From NCBI RefSeq assembly GCF_009498215.1, contig NZ_CP043498.1, positions 124,001-188,000 of the forward strand: a stretch of DNA of 64,000 bases. Direction: 5' to 3'. How positions within the stretch are numbered: position 1 is the first letter of the stretch; every line of letters begins with the position of its first letter. The DNA is from Rhizobium grahamii. GTDB taxonomy: Bacteria; Pseudomonadota; Alphaproteobacteria; Rhizobiales; Rhizobiaceae. A model generated the notes under the pieces. It worked only from the letters and a program-made list of their open reading frames with translations. It made no database searches and was not told where the DNA came from. Shown here piece after piece: positions 8,975-17,194 of the stretch. The translations under genes were made by a program, and so were the position numbers.

Positions 8975-9504
8975 TGATCAAACTCGTTCTCACAGGCATT
9001 TGGGTCTGCGCGATCACGCTGGCATCGGTCTATTTCTCGGTGCACATGGCGACGGCGCCGGCAGCCACGCCTGAGACCTCCAAGCAGGCGCAATTGGAAC
9101 TTGTGAAGGGCGAGTCGATCACGGTACCGATCGTCAAGGACGGCGTTGTCGCAGGATACTTCCTGGGAAAAGTGTCGTTCATGATGAACAAGGAGATGGT
9201 CAAGGGCGCTTCGTTGCCGTTGACCGAGATGACCACGGATGAGCTCTTCACCCTGCTCGTCGGCAACAAGATGGTCGATGTCGGCAACATGAAGTCGTTC
9301 GATCCGCAGGCCTTCCGCGAGATGATCAAGAAGGACATGAACGAGCATCTCGGCGGTGAATACATCGCCCAGGTCATGCTCGAGCAGCTCGATTACCTCT
9401 CCAAGGCCGATGTCGCGGCCAATGCGTCGGGGCAGCAGAAGAAGACGGTGAAGCCTGTCAATGTCGTCCCTCCGGAGCCCGTGAAGGACCCGGCAACGGA
9501 ATAG
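8974..9504 (+). CDS. Conserved membrane-anchored protein at end of flagellar cluster, function unknown
   Basis: 176 residues. Residues 1-22 (MIKLVLTGIWVCAITLASVYFSV) form a signal anchor; the rest is periplasmic, with a beta-rich middle (ESITVPIVKDGVVAGYFLGKVSFMMN), then helices, and a Lys/Pro-rich tail. The layout recalls FliL-type proteins (short anchor plus periplasmic domain beside the stator), but I see no firm FliL signature. Translation is coupled to the previous gene by a TGATG overlap. A strong terminator follows, so this is the last gene of the flagellar transcript. Confidence 0.6.
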   Translation: MIKLVLTGIWVCAITLASVYFSVHMATAPAATPETSKQAQLELVKGESITVPIVKDGVVAGYFLGKVSFMMNKEMVKGASLPLTEMTTDELFTLLVGNKMVDVGNMKSFDPQAFREMIKKDMNEHLGGEYIAQVMLEQLDYLSKADVAANASGQQKKTVKPVNVVPPEPVKDPATE

Positions 9505-9512
9505 CAGCATTC

Positions 9513-9538
9513 AACGGCGCCTTCGGGCGCCGTTTTTG
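9513..9538 (+). terminator. Intrinsic terminator of the flagellar cluster
   Basis: A 9-bp perfect GC-rich stem, AACGGCGCC / GGCGCCGTT, closes a stable TTCG tetraloop and runs into five T residues. It starts nine bases after the last flagellar stop codon. Confidence 0.92.
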
Positions 9539-9724
9539 CTTGGGTCATCCCGTTTTGGTTAATGATTTCCTGATTTCTGTCAGAGAATTCAAAGGGTTTT
9601 TCTAAAGGTTGCTTGAAACGCGCCTGCTATAAACTTCCCTGATGGGCTCGCGTTGGCATCCCAGGCACTTGTCTCTTGTCCCCGGGATGCTCGACGAATG
9701 AAGCACTATCGCCAGGAAGCAGGC

Positions 9725-10528
9725 ATGAATCTCATCGCGAATTTTGCGGTGTTATCATCGCGTCGCGTCATTTTCGATGTTCCCGTCTGCGATCTCGGCT
9801 GGGAAGACGCGCTCGTCTTCATCAATGAGCTCCTGTCGATGCCGGTCGGGCAGACCTCGATCTCCTTCGTCAACGCGCACAACATGCTGATGACGCTGCG
9901 CGATGAGGAGTATCGCTCCATCCTGGCTCGCAATCTGGTCCTGCCGGATGGTATCGGTCTCAATATCGCGTCGAAGGTGGCGCACGGAACACCGTTCCCG
10001 GCCAACCTCAACGGCACCGATTTCGTGCCGGCACTCCTCACCTTCATGGAGCAGCCGCGCCGCATCGGCCTGATCGGCGGCCAGCGCGACGTTGTCGAGA
10101 GAGCTGCCGTCAATTTCCGCAGGCACGCCCCCTGGCACGAACTCGTCGTCGTTTCCGATGGCTTCTTCGACAAGGATGATCCGTCCGAGGTCATCCGCGA
10201 GGTCGAGCGGCTGAAGCTCGATATCCTCATTATCGGCATGGGCACGCCGCTGCAGGAAAAATGGGCGCATCACCACATCCGTACCGATCATGCGCGCCTG
10301 GTGATGACCGTCGGCGCATTGTTCGATTTCGTGTCCGGCCGCGTGCCGCGTGCGCCGAAGATCGTGCGCGCCATGCGCATGGAATGGGCCTACAGGCTCC
10401 TGCAGGAGCCTTCCCGTCTGTGGCGGCGCTATGTGATCGGCATTCCGGTGTTTCTCTATCACGTCGTGCGATACCGTTTTCGCCGGCACGCCGGGCTGAA
10501 GGCCATCCAGAACGAACGTGCGCGCTGA
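9725..10528 (+). CDS. WecG/TagA/CpsF family glycosyltransferase
   Basis: 267 residues from the ATG at 9725, chosen because an AGGAAG site lies upstream and the family core starts soon after; a TTG at 9653 and an ATG at 9698 are in-frame alternatives. The conserved core is visible: SFVNAHNMLMTLRDEEYRSIL, then LPDGIGLNIASK (the DG...G nucleotide-sugar motif), LNGTDFVPALL, RIGLIGG, and LIIGMGTPLQEKW. Such enzymes add N-acetylmannosamine(uronate)-type sugars to a lipid-linked intermediate on the cytoplasmic side of the membrane. The next gene is a chain-length-type membrane protein, so the pair probably acts in a surface polysaccharide pathway. The exact sugar cannot be told. Confidence 0.88.
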   Translation: MNLIANFAVLSSRRVIFDVPVCDLGWEDALVFINELLSMPVGQTSISFVNAHNMLMTLRDEEYRSILARNLVLPDGIGLNIASKVAHGTPFPANLNGTDFVPALLTFMEQPRRIGLIGGQRDVVERAAVNFRRHAPWHELVVVSDGFFDKDDPSEVIREVERLKLDILIIGMGTPLQEKWAHHHIRTDHARLVMTVGALFDFVSGRVPRAPKIVRAMRMEWAYRLLQEPSRLWRRYVIGIPVFLYHVVRYRFRRHAGLKAIQNERAR

Positions 10529-10531
10529 GCA

Positions 10532-10574
10532 TTAACCATTTCTTTGCCAGGAATGTTTAAGGTCGATTAACCAT
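10532..10574 (+). promoter_or_regulatory. Two TTAACCAT half-sites (possible CtrA sites)
   Basis: TTAACCAT occurs at 10532-10539 and again at 10567-10574, with a further TTAA at 10557-10560 six bases before the second copy. TTAACCAT resembles the CtrA motif reported for rhizobia. The sites fall in the 89-base gap between the glycosyltransferase and the Wzz-like gene. The spacing is not the canonical N7, so this is only a candidate. Confidence 0.35.
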
Positions 10575-10617
10575 CTCGCCTGATGGGGATCGAACGTTCC
10601 ACGCATGAGATCTGGCG

Positions 10618-12345
10618 ATGCGCGACACCTATTCGAGACGCCCGAACATTTCCGCCCGTACGCCCGCGCAAGCAGGCCGCCCGTTTGGCGAAGCCGCTGC
10701 GGGGCCCACGCACGGAACGACCGCGCCACCGGAAGCCGAACTCCTGCGCCTGATCGAACGCACGCTGCAGGCGCAGCGGGCCGAGCAGCAGGCGGAAATT
10801 GCCTCCCTGCCGCTTCTCAATCGGATCGAAACAATTCTCGGCAAGCGCATAGAAGCGGCCAATGACGAGCAGGCGCTGCCGGAAGTCGTGGTTAGCGAGC
10901 CGCTGGCGCTGAGGCCGCCGGTCATGCCATTGGCTGCGAACGACGTCAGACCGGTTGCCGTTCGCAAAGAACCTCCAAGGCGCTCCATCTGGCCGTTTGC
11001 CGTCGTCGGCGCACTTTGCTTTCTCGGCGCTGCAGCCGGCACGATGGTGCCTGCCGACCCTGAGGAATATGTCGCCCGGGGCATCCTCACCGTAAAGGGT
11101 GGTCCGGAAAACGTTGCCGCAGCGCAGAGCGCGCTGACCTCTCCGAAGACGATCGCCGCCGTCGTCGGCGCGTTGAAACTCGACCACGATCCCGAATTCG
11201 CCGGCACCCAACCGGATGCGTTGCATATCGCTGTCGATCTTCTCTCCGCCAACGGAACGGCATCCGACCAGGTCTCGCGGGCAGAGGCCACCCTTGCCTC
11301 GGCCATGCAGGTTTTCACCGACAAGGCGATCGGCACGGTGGACTTTACCGTCACGACGGGCAGTGCCGGCAAGTCGGCCCGGGTCGCAAACTACCTGGGC
11401 TCGATCATTTCTATTCCGGCAACGGCCGGAATGGCTGGTGACCAGGCGCTGAAGAAGGCGAACGATGCAGCACAGGCCGAACTCGCGGCCTTCACGACAA
11501 AGAGCGGAGAGGGCAACGTAAAGGTCGCCGGCGATCTGCAGCAGCAGATCGTGCAGCTCGACGCCGATCTGAAGGCAGCAGAGCAGCGCATCGTAACCGC
11601 CAAGGAGCGGTCGGACCGCCTCCGGACGGCAAAGCTCGGCGATGTCCTGACGGGCGCGATTTCCGCCGACATCGGCTCACCTGCTCTGGAGGACCGGCGC
11701 ACCCGCTACGCGACCGCGAAGTCGACGCTGGCCCAGCTATCGGCAAATCTCGGACCCCGGCATCCGCGCTTGGTTGCGCAGCAGGGCGAAGTCGATGGTC
11801 TGCGCGACGCCATCAGCGAAGAGCTCGGCAGGCTGGCTCGCGATTCCGCCGACGATGCCAAGGCTGCCGTCGTCGCGAGAAAGCGGATGAGCGACCAGCG
11901 CAACGCGCTGATTGCGCAAAGCAAGGACACCGGGGTCGATCTCGCCAAGTTGACCGAGCTGCGTGACAAGGCTGGCGCGGCTCGCGCACGCTTCGAGGAC
12001 GGAATCCTGACCGCCGGCGTTCCCACCACGAGCCAGATCGTCATGCAAGGAGTGCCACAGGTTTTCCCGACCAATGAGGGGCGCATCTCCGTGGTGGCAA
12101 CGCTGCTCGGCGCGTCGGCCGGACTTGCCTTCGGGCTCGCGCTGATGTGGCGCAGACGGCCCGTAGATGCGGAGCATGATGCCGCGACGCTTGCCGAAAT
12201 TCCTGTCGTCGCCGAACCTTTGATCGATCCAGTCGCACCCGCTCCAGAGCCGGTCGTTACGGCACGGCGGAATGAGGTCGATGTCGTCCGCTCGGAAATC
12301 GCCACAATGCGCAGCAAGCTGCAATCATACGCCGCGGGGTCTTGA
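10618..12345 (+). CDS. Wzz/GumC-like polysaccharide chain-length or export membrane protein
   Basis: 575 residues. An N-terminal cytoplasmic region of about 120 residues (Arg/Ala/Pro-rich, unusual) is followed by a membrane helix ([20 protein letters not shown], about 124-143), a large periplasmic part with coiled coils (about 260-440), and a second helix near the C-terminus ([19 protein letters not shown]). This two-helix, coiled-coil layout is that of polysaccharide co-polymerases (Wzz, GumC, ExoP N-domain). The motif [20 protein letters not shown] matches the GumC region. No C-terminal kinase (BY-kinase) domain is present. It probably acts with the preceding glycosyltransferase. Confidence 0.8.
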   Translation: MRDTYSRRPNISARTPAQAGRPFGEAAAGPTHGTTAPPEAELLRLIERTLQAQRAEQQAEIASLPLLNRIETILGKRIEAANDEQALPEVVVSEPLALRPPVMPLAANDVRPVAVRKEPPRRSIWPFAVVGALCFLGAAAGTMVPADPEEYVARGILTVKGGPENVAAAQSALTSPKTIAAVVGALKLDHDPEFAGTQPDALHIAVDLLSANGTASDQVSRAEATLASAMQVFTDKAIGTVDFTVTTGSAGKSARVANYLGSIISIPATAGMAGDQALKKANDAAQAELAAFTTKSGEGNVKVAGDLQQQIVQLDADLKAAEQRIVTAKERSDRLRTAKLGDVLTGAISADIGSPALEDRRTRYATAKSTLAQLSANLGPRHPRLVAQQGEVDGLRDAISEELGRLARDSADDAKAAVVARKRMSDQRNALIAQSKDTGVDLAKLTELRDKAGAARARFEDGILTAGVPTTSQIVMQGVPQVFPTNEGRISVVATLLGASAGLAFGLALMWRRRPVDAEHDAATLAEIPVVAEPLIDPVAPAPEPVVTARRNEVDVVRSEIATMRSKLQSYAAGS

Positions 12346-12463
12346 GCGTTTCGGCGCCACGATTGTCCTTGCATTTCCTATTTCAGGCAGGATACGGCGT
12401 TCGCAGGCAAATCGTGCCGAACGCCGCTGGCTAGAATGGCGAAGGCAAGGGCAGGAGACGGTC

Positions 12464-13363
12464 TTGACGACAGTAATCGACGGCAAACAGGTTGCAGCTT
12501 CTGTAATCGAGACGGTGAAGGCCGCGACATCGGCTTTGCAAAAGCAGAGCGGCGTGGCGACGGGTCTGGCGGTGGTCATCGTCGGTGACGATCCGGCAAG
12601 CCACGCCTATGTCAATTCGAAGGGCAAGATGGCCAAGGAGTGCGGCTTCAAGTCCGTGCAGCATACGCTGCCGGAGCAAACCAGCCAGGAAGAGCTTGCC
12701 ACCCTTGTCGCCTCGCTGAACGAGGATCCTTCGATCCACGGCATCCTGGTACAGCTGCCGCTGCCGAAGCACCTGAAATCCGATCCGATCATCCAGTCGA
12801 TCCGTCCAGAAAAGGATGTCGATGGCCTGCATGTGGTCAATGCCGGAAAGCTTGCGACCGGTGATCTCGAGACCGGTCTCGTCTCGTGCACGCCGGCAGG
12901 CGCCATGGTGTTCGTGCGCCGCACCCATGGCGAGGATCTGTCTGGCCTGAATGCCGTCGTCGTCGGCCGTTCCAACCTGTTCGGCAAGCCGATGGCGCAG
13001 CTGCTGCTGAATGCCAACGCGACGGTGACCATCGCGCATTCACGCACCAAGGACCTGCCGGCGGTCTGCCGCAACGCCGACATCCTGGTGGCGGCGGTTG
13101 GTCGTCCGGAAATGGTCAAGGCGGATTGGGTCAAGCCGAGCGCAACGGTTATCGACGTCGGCATCAACCGGATTGCCGCCCCTGAAAAGGGCGAGGGCAA
13201 GACGCGCCTCGTCGGTGATGTCGCATTTGCCGAGGTGGCTGATGTCGCCGAGGTGATCACGCCGGTCCCTGGCGGTGTCGGCCCGATGACGATCGCCATG
13301 CTGATGGCTAACACCGTGATCGCCGCGCATCGCTCGGCCGGGCAGACTCCGCCCGTCTTCTGA
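12464..13363 (+). CDS. folD: Bifunctional methylenetetrahydrofolate dehydrogenase/cyclohydrolase FolD
   Basis: 299 residues from a TTG start at 12464, chosen because GGAG sits seven bases upstream and the known N-terminus ([13 protein letters not shown]) begins here. FolD converts 5,10-methylene-THF to 10-formyl-THF with NADP+. The catalytic Tyr49-x3-Lys53 pair (AYVNSK), the NADP-binding [14 protein letters not shown] and the C-terminal [15 protein letters not shown] are all present. Its stop codon touches the stop codon of the convergent aglR with no base between them. Confidence 0.97.
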   Translation: MTTVIDGKQVAASVIETVKAATSALQKQSGVATGLAVVIVGDDPASHAYVNSKGKMAKECGFKSVQHTLPEQTSQEELATLVASLNEDPSIHGILVQLPLPKHLKSDPIIQSIRPEKDVDGLHVVNAGKLATGDLETGLVSCTPAGAMVFVRRTHGEDLSGLNAVVVGRSNLFGKPMAQLLLNANATVTIAHSRTKDLPAVCRNADILVAAVGRPEMVKADWVKPSATVIDVGINRIAAPEKGEGKTRLVGDVAFAEVADVAEVITPVPGGVGPMTIAMLMANTVIAAHRSAGQTPPVF

Positions 13364-14389
13364 TCAGCGGGACGGTGCCGCGCCCGTCGAGGCGCGGACG
13401 ATCAACTCGGTCTTCCACAACTCCTGCTCGGGGAACGGGCCTTCCTGCTTGATCGTGCCGATCAGGCGTTGGGCAATACGGACTCCGGCGGCCCGCAATG
13501 GCGACCGCGTGGTCGTCAGCGGCACCGAAAAATTCTCGGGCTTCAGATGCGGCAGCACGTCGTCATGCGCGATCAGCGATATGTCCTCGCCGAGCTTCAG
13601 GCCTGCCTGCGTCACCGCGCGGATAGCGCCAAGCGCAAGCACCGTGCTTGAACAGAGCACCGCGGTCGGCCGCTCCGGTAACTGCAGAAAGCGTTCCATG
13701 GCAGCCTGCCCCGGCTCATCGGTCATCGGCGTGTGGCTGATGCACTCCTCGGGCAGCTCCAGACCACGCTCCGCCAGCGCCGCGATGACGCCCTTCTTGC
13801 GACGGATCGCGAAATCGAGGGGCTCCGGCCCGTTCATCAGAGCGAACCGCGTATGGCCGAGCTGCAAAAGCAGCTTCGTCGCATCGTAGAACGCGCCTTC
13901 GTTGTCGATGTCGAGATAGGGGTAATCCGGCTCCGAACCGAAGGATCGGCCGTGGACGAGGAAGGGCACTGACAGCGATTTCAGCAGCGGCACCCGCGGA
14001 TCGTGTCCCCGCATGTAGGCAACGAACAATGCGTCCACATTGCCGCTGATCGCAAGCCGCCGCAGTGCTCCCATTTCGTCATTGGCGTCAGCCGGCATGA
14101 TCACGAAATGAAAGTCGTGACGAACGGCCTCCTCGCCAAGGCCGGTCAGAAACTCGCCGAAATGCACGTCCGAATAGTCGCCGGGGGCGGTCGGCATGAC
14201 CAGGCCGATCGAGCCCGCCTTGCCGGTCGCCAGCCGCTGGGCCGCCTTGTTCGGCCGGTAGCCGGTCTCCTTGACGGCGCGCAGAACGCGTTCCCGGGTC
14301 GCTTCATTGACTTCGGGATAGCCGTTGAGTGCCCTGCTGACCGTCGTCTGCGACAGGCCCAGCAATTCCGATAGCTGTTTGAGATTCAC
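13364..14389 (-). CDS. aglR: LacI-family regulator AglR of the alpha-glucoside operon
   Basis: 341 residues. The N-terminal helix-turn-helix is of LacI type (LKQLSELLGLSQTTVSRALNGYPEVNEATRERVLRAVKETGYRPN, residues 3-48), followed by a periplasmic-binding-protein-like effector domain. It is divergent from aglEFGAK, as in S. meliloti, where AglR represses alpha-glucoside uptake genes. Two operator-like palindromes lie in the shared intergenic region. Sugar binding (for example trehalose, maltose or sucrose) presumably releases it. The call rests on context plus family; the specific inducer is not visible. Confidence 0.9.
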   Translation of the reverse strand: MNLKQLSELLGLSQTTVSRALNGYPEVNEATRERVLRAVKETGYRPNKAAQRLATGKAGSIGLVMPTAPGDYSDVHFGEFLTGLGEEAVRHDFHFVIMPADANDEMGALRRLAISGNVDALFVAYMRGHDPRVPLLKSLSVPFLVHGRSFGSEPDYPYLDIDNEGAFYDATKLLLQLGHTRFALMNGPEPLDFAIRRKKGVIAALAERGLELPEECISHTPMTDEPGQAAMERFLQLPERPTAVLCSSTVLALGAIRAVTQAGLKLGEDISLIAHDDVLPHLKPENFSVPLTTTRSPLRAAGVRIAQRLIGTIKQEGPFPEQELWKTELIVRASTGAAPSR

Positions 14390-14440
14390 GTGTTATGCTT
14401 CCTCCAGCGCGCCTTGAAGCCGTCTCTCCCAAACGGCATC

Positions 14441-14452
14441 CAAAGCGCTTTT
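14441..14452. promoter_or_regulatory. Candidate AglR operator 1
   Basis: CAAAGCGCTTTT, a near-perfect palindrome with the AAAGCGCTTT core typical of LacI-family operators (central CG). It lies 52 bases upstream of the aglR start codon, suggesting autoregulation. Confidence 0.65.
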
Positions 14453-14602
14453 ACTTATGTTAGCAATTGCCCCGCTTGACTCAAGAAAAATCGCTCCATA
14501 TTCCCGGTGAAGTAGCGCTGCACTGCGATATTTAGGGGCTCCACGGCCGGATATGCAAAATAGCTTGACTCTTTTCCTTGGAAAGTGAAATGAGTGATTT
14601 GT

Positions 14603-14614
14603 CAAAGCGCTTTG
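14603..14614. promoter_or_regulatory. Candidate AglR operator 2
   Basis: CAAAGCGCTTTG is a perfect palindrome, 46 bases before the aglE start. It lies about 30 bases downstream of a TTGACT hexamer (14565-14570), so a bound repressor would sit near the transcription start. The two operators are 162 bases apart centre to centre, which would permit looping. Confidence 0.7.
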
Positions 14615-14660
14615 GAAATACGTCAGAGCGCGGTTGGGATTGTGATGGGAGGTTGATCAC

Positions 14661-16022
14661 ATGAAGAAGACGTTTTTGATGGGCGTTGCGATCGCGGCGC
14701 TGCTTTCCGGCGCTGCGTCTGCCGCCGATCTCAAGTTCGCCCCCGGGCAGGACTCCAAGTTTAACTGGAAGAGCTACGACGACTTCAAGGCGGCGCATGC
14801 CGACCTCAAGGGCCAGGAAATGACCATTTTTGGTCCCTGGCGCGGTGAGGACGAGGCGTTGTTCCGCAGCATCCTGGCATACTTCACTGAAGCCACCGGC
14901 ATCGACGTGAAGTACTCCTCGTCTGAGAACTACGAGCAGCAGATCGTCATCGACACGCAGGCGGGTTCTCCGCCGAACGTAGCGATCTTGCCGCAGCCGG
15001 GCCTTCTCGCCGATCTCGCCGGCAAGGGCTTCCTGACGCCGCTCGGCGACGACAATGCCAAGTGGTTGAAGGACAACTACGGCGCCGGCGACAGCTGGGT
15101 CGGCTACGGCACCTACAAGGGCAAGGATGGGAAGGAAGCCTTCTACGCCTTCCCGTACAAGGCCGACGTGAAGTCGCTCGTCTGGTATGTTCCGGAGAAT
15201 TTCAAGGAAGCTGGCTACAAGGTTCCGACAACAATGGAAGAACTCCATGCCCTGACGGACCAGATCGTCAAGGATGGCGGCGTTCCGTGGTGCATCGGTC
15301 TCGGTTCTGGCGGTGCGACCGGCTGGCCGGCAACCGACTGGATCGAAGACATCATGCTGCGTCAGCAGAAGCCTGACGTTTACGACAAGTGGACGACCAA
15401 CGAAGTGAAGTTCACCGATCCGGCCGTCGTGGCTGCGATCGAGGAATTCGGTTCGTTCGCGAAGAACGAGAAGTATGTTGATGGCGGTGTCGCCGCTGTA
15501 GCTGCGACCGACTTCCGCGACAGCCCGAAGGGTCTCTTTGGCGTTCCGCCGAAGTGCTACCTGCACCATCAGGCTTCGTTCATTCCGTCCTTCTTCCCAG
15601 AAGGCACGAAGCTCGGCCAGGATGCAGACTTCTTCTACATGCCGACCTACGCAGCCCATGCCGACCTCGGCAAGCCGGTTCTCGGCGCGGGCACGCTGGT
15701 CACGATCACCAAGGACTCCAAGCCGGCGCGTGCTTTCGTCGACTTCCTGAAGACGCCGATCGCTCACGAAGTCTGGATGGCGCAGTCGAGCTTCCTCACG
15801 CCGTATAAGGGTGTGAACGCCGGGGCTTACGCCAACGACCAGATGAAGAGGGAAGGCGAGATCCTGACGACCGCGACCACCTTCCGCTTCGATGGTTCCG
15901 ACCTGATGCCGGGCAAGATCGGCGCGGGCGCATTCTGGACCGGCATGGTCGATTTCGTTGGTGGCAAGTCTGCTGAAGACACCGCCAAGGAAATCCAGAG
16001 CGCCTGGGATGCCATCAAGTAA
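14661..16022 (+). CDS. aglE: Alpha-glucoside ABC transporter substrate-binding protein AglE
   Basis: 453 residues, with a clear signal peptide (MKKTFLMGVAIAALLSGAASA, cleavage after residue 21) and the extracellular solute-binding family 1 fold. It captures alpha-glucosides (sucrose, maltose, trehalose in S. meliloti) in the periplasm and delivers them to AglFG. The start has a GGGAGG site seven bases upstream. It is the first gene of aglEFGAK and is separated from aglF by 157 bases containing three hairpins, as expected when the binding protein must be made in excess. Confidence 0.94.
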   Translation: MKKTFLMGVAIAALLSGAASAADLKFAPGQDSKFNWKSYDDFKAAHADLKGQEMTIFGPWRGEDEALFRSILAYFTEATGIDVKYSSSENYEQQIVIDTQAGSPPNVAILPQPGLLADLAGKGFLTPLGDDNAKWLKDNYGAGDSWVGYGTYKGKDGKEAFYAFPYKADVKSLVWYVPENFKEAGYKVPTTMEELHALTDQIVKDGGVPWCIGLGSGGATGWPATDWIEDIMLRQQKPDVYDKWTTNEVKFTDPAVVAAIEEFGSFAKNEKYVDGGVAAVAATDFRDSPKGLFGVPPKCYLHHQASFIPSFFPEGTKLGQDADFFYMPTYAAHADLGKPVLGAGTLVTITKDSKPARAFVDFLKTPIAHEVWMAQSSFLTPYKGVNAGAYANDQMKREGEILTTATTFRFDGSDLMPGKIGAGAFWTGMVDFVGGKSAEDTAKEIQSAWDAIK

Positions 16023-16036
16023 CATCGCCTGAGGTC

Positions 16037-16128
16037 CCATGCCGCCTGCTTTGGCGGCATGGCCGAAATACGTGGCCGGATACTGAAGGTGTCCGGCCAC
16101 TGTCGCCTCTGATGTCGCCGAGCGACAG
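16037..16128 (+). repeat. Three hairpins between aglE and aglF
   Basis: Hairpin 1: CCATGCCGCC (16037-16046) with GGCGGCATGG (16053-16062). Hairpin 2: GTGGCCGGA (16072-16080) with TCCGGCCAC (16092-16100). Hairpin 3: CTGTCG (16100-16105) with CGACAG (16123-16128). None is followed by a T-tract. Such structures after a binding-protein gene usually protect its mRNA from 3' decay and lower expression of the permease genes. Confidence 0.75.
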
Positions 16129-16179
16129 CCGGAGGCACGCAAACCCTTCAGATAGACAGGGGTAGCAGGGGAGGGACGA

Positions 16180-17193
16180 ATGCTATCGCAGATAGTTTCC
16201 GCTTTGGGGGTGGTGGTCGTGGCAGTATTTGCCTGCTCGGCCTATTTCTATTTCTCGAACAAGATACTGGATTGGTGTCTACCCGTCAGGGACGGTGATA
16301 TCCACTCAGCAGCGCGCAACCTGAATCGCCGCGGGATGATCCGTCCCTGGCTTTTCATCGGACCGGCGCTTTTCCTGCTTGTCGTCTACCTCGTCTATCC
16401 CGTCATCGCGACGCTGATCCTGTCGTTCTACGACCGGTCAGGCGAACAGTTCGTGGGCTTCGCGAACTATCAGTGGGCCTTCACCGATCGTGAATTCCGT
16501 CAGTCGATCTTCAACAATATCCTCTGGCTCGCCGTCGTGCCGGCTGCCTGCACCTTCTTCGGCCTCGTCATCGCCGTGATGACTGACCGCATCTGGTGGG
16601 GCAATATCGCCAAGAGCATTGTCTTCATGCCGATGGCGATCTCTTTCGTCGGCGCGTCCGTGATCTGGAAGTTCATCTACGAGTATCGCGGTGGCAACGA
16701 CACGCAGATCGGTCTCCTGAACGCGATCGTGCAGCTGTTCGGCGGCACGCCGCAGGTATGGATTTCGGTGCCCTTCTGGAACAATTTCTTCCTGATGGTC
16801 ATCCTCATCTGGATCCAGACCGGCTTCGCCATGGTCATCCTGTCCGCAGCCCTTCGCGGCATTCCCGAGGAAACGATCGAGGCTGCCGTCATCGACGGCG
16901 CCAATGGCTGGCAGATCTTCTGGCGCATCATGGTTCCGCAGGTCTGGGGTACGATCGCCGTCGTCTGGACGACGATCACCATTCTCGTGCTCAAGGTCTT
17001 CGACATCGTGCTCACCATGACCAACGGTCAATGGAACACGATGGTTCTCGCCAACCTGATGTTTAACTGGCTCTTCCGCGGCGGCGGCGATTCCGGCCGA
17101 AGCGCGGTCATCGCATTGATCATCATGCTGGCCGTGACGCCGATCATGATCTGGAACGTTCGCCGCGCCAATCGCGAGCTGGGAGGCCACTGA
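16180..17193 (+). CDS. aglF: Alpha-glucoside ABC transporter permease AglF
   Basis: 337 residues, MalF-like. The MetI-type permease core has about six membrane segments with the EAA loop EETIEAAVIDGANGWQIFWRIMVPQ (about residues 228-252), which contacts the ATPase AglK. It carries an additional N-terminal hydrophobic segment (residues 5-30, VSALGVVVVAVFACSAYFYFS) before the usual first helix, as known for MalF-type partners. A strong AGGGGAGGG site precedes the ATG. aglG follows after one base. Confidence 0.94.
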   Translation: MLSQIVSALGVVVVAVFACSAYFYFSNKILDWCLPVRDGDIHSAARNLNRRGMIRPWLFIGPALFLLVVYLVYPVIATLILSFYDRSGEQFVGFANYQWAFTDREFRQSIFNNILWLAVVPAACTFFGLVIAVMTDRIWWGNIAKSIVFMPMAISFVGASVIWKFIYEYRGGNDTQIGLLNAIVQLFGGTPQVWISVPFWNNFFLMVILIWIQTGFAMVILSAALRGIPEETIEAAVIDGANGWQIFWRIMVPQVWGTIAVVWTTITILVLKVFDIVLTMTNGQWNTMVLANLMFNWLFRGGGDSGRSAVIALIIMLAVTPIMIWNVRRANRELGGH

Positions 17194-17194
17194 G

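Noticed and set aside
9613..9633. TTGAAA and TATAAA hexamers upstream of the WecG/TagA-type gene
   Set aside because: The spacing is only nine bases, so they cannot form a sigma-70-type promoter pair.
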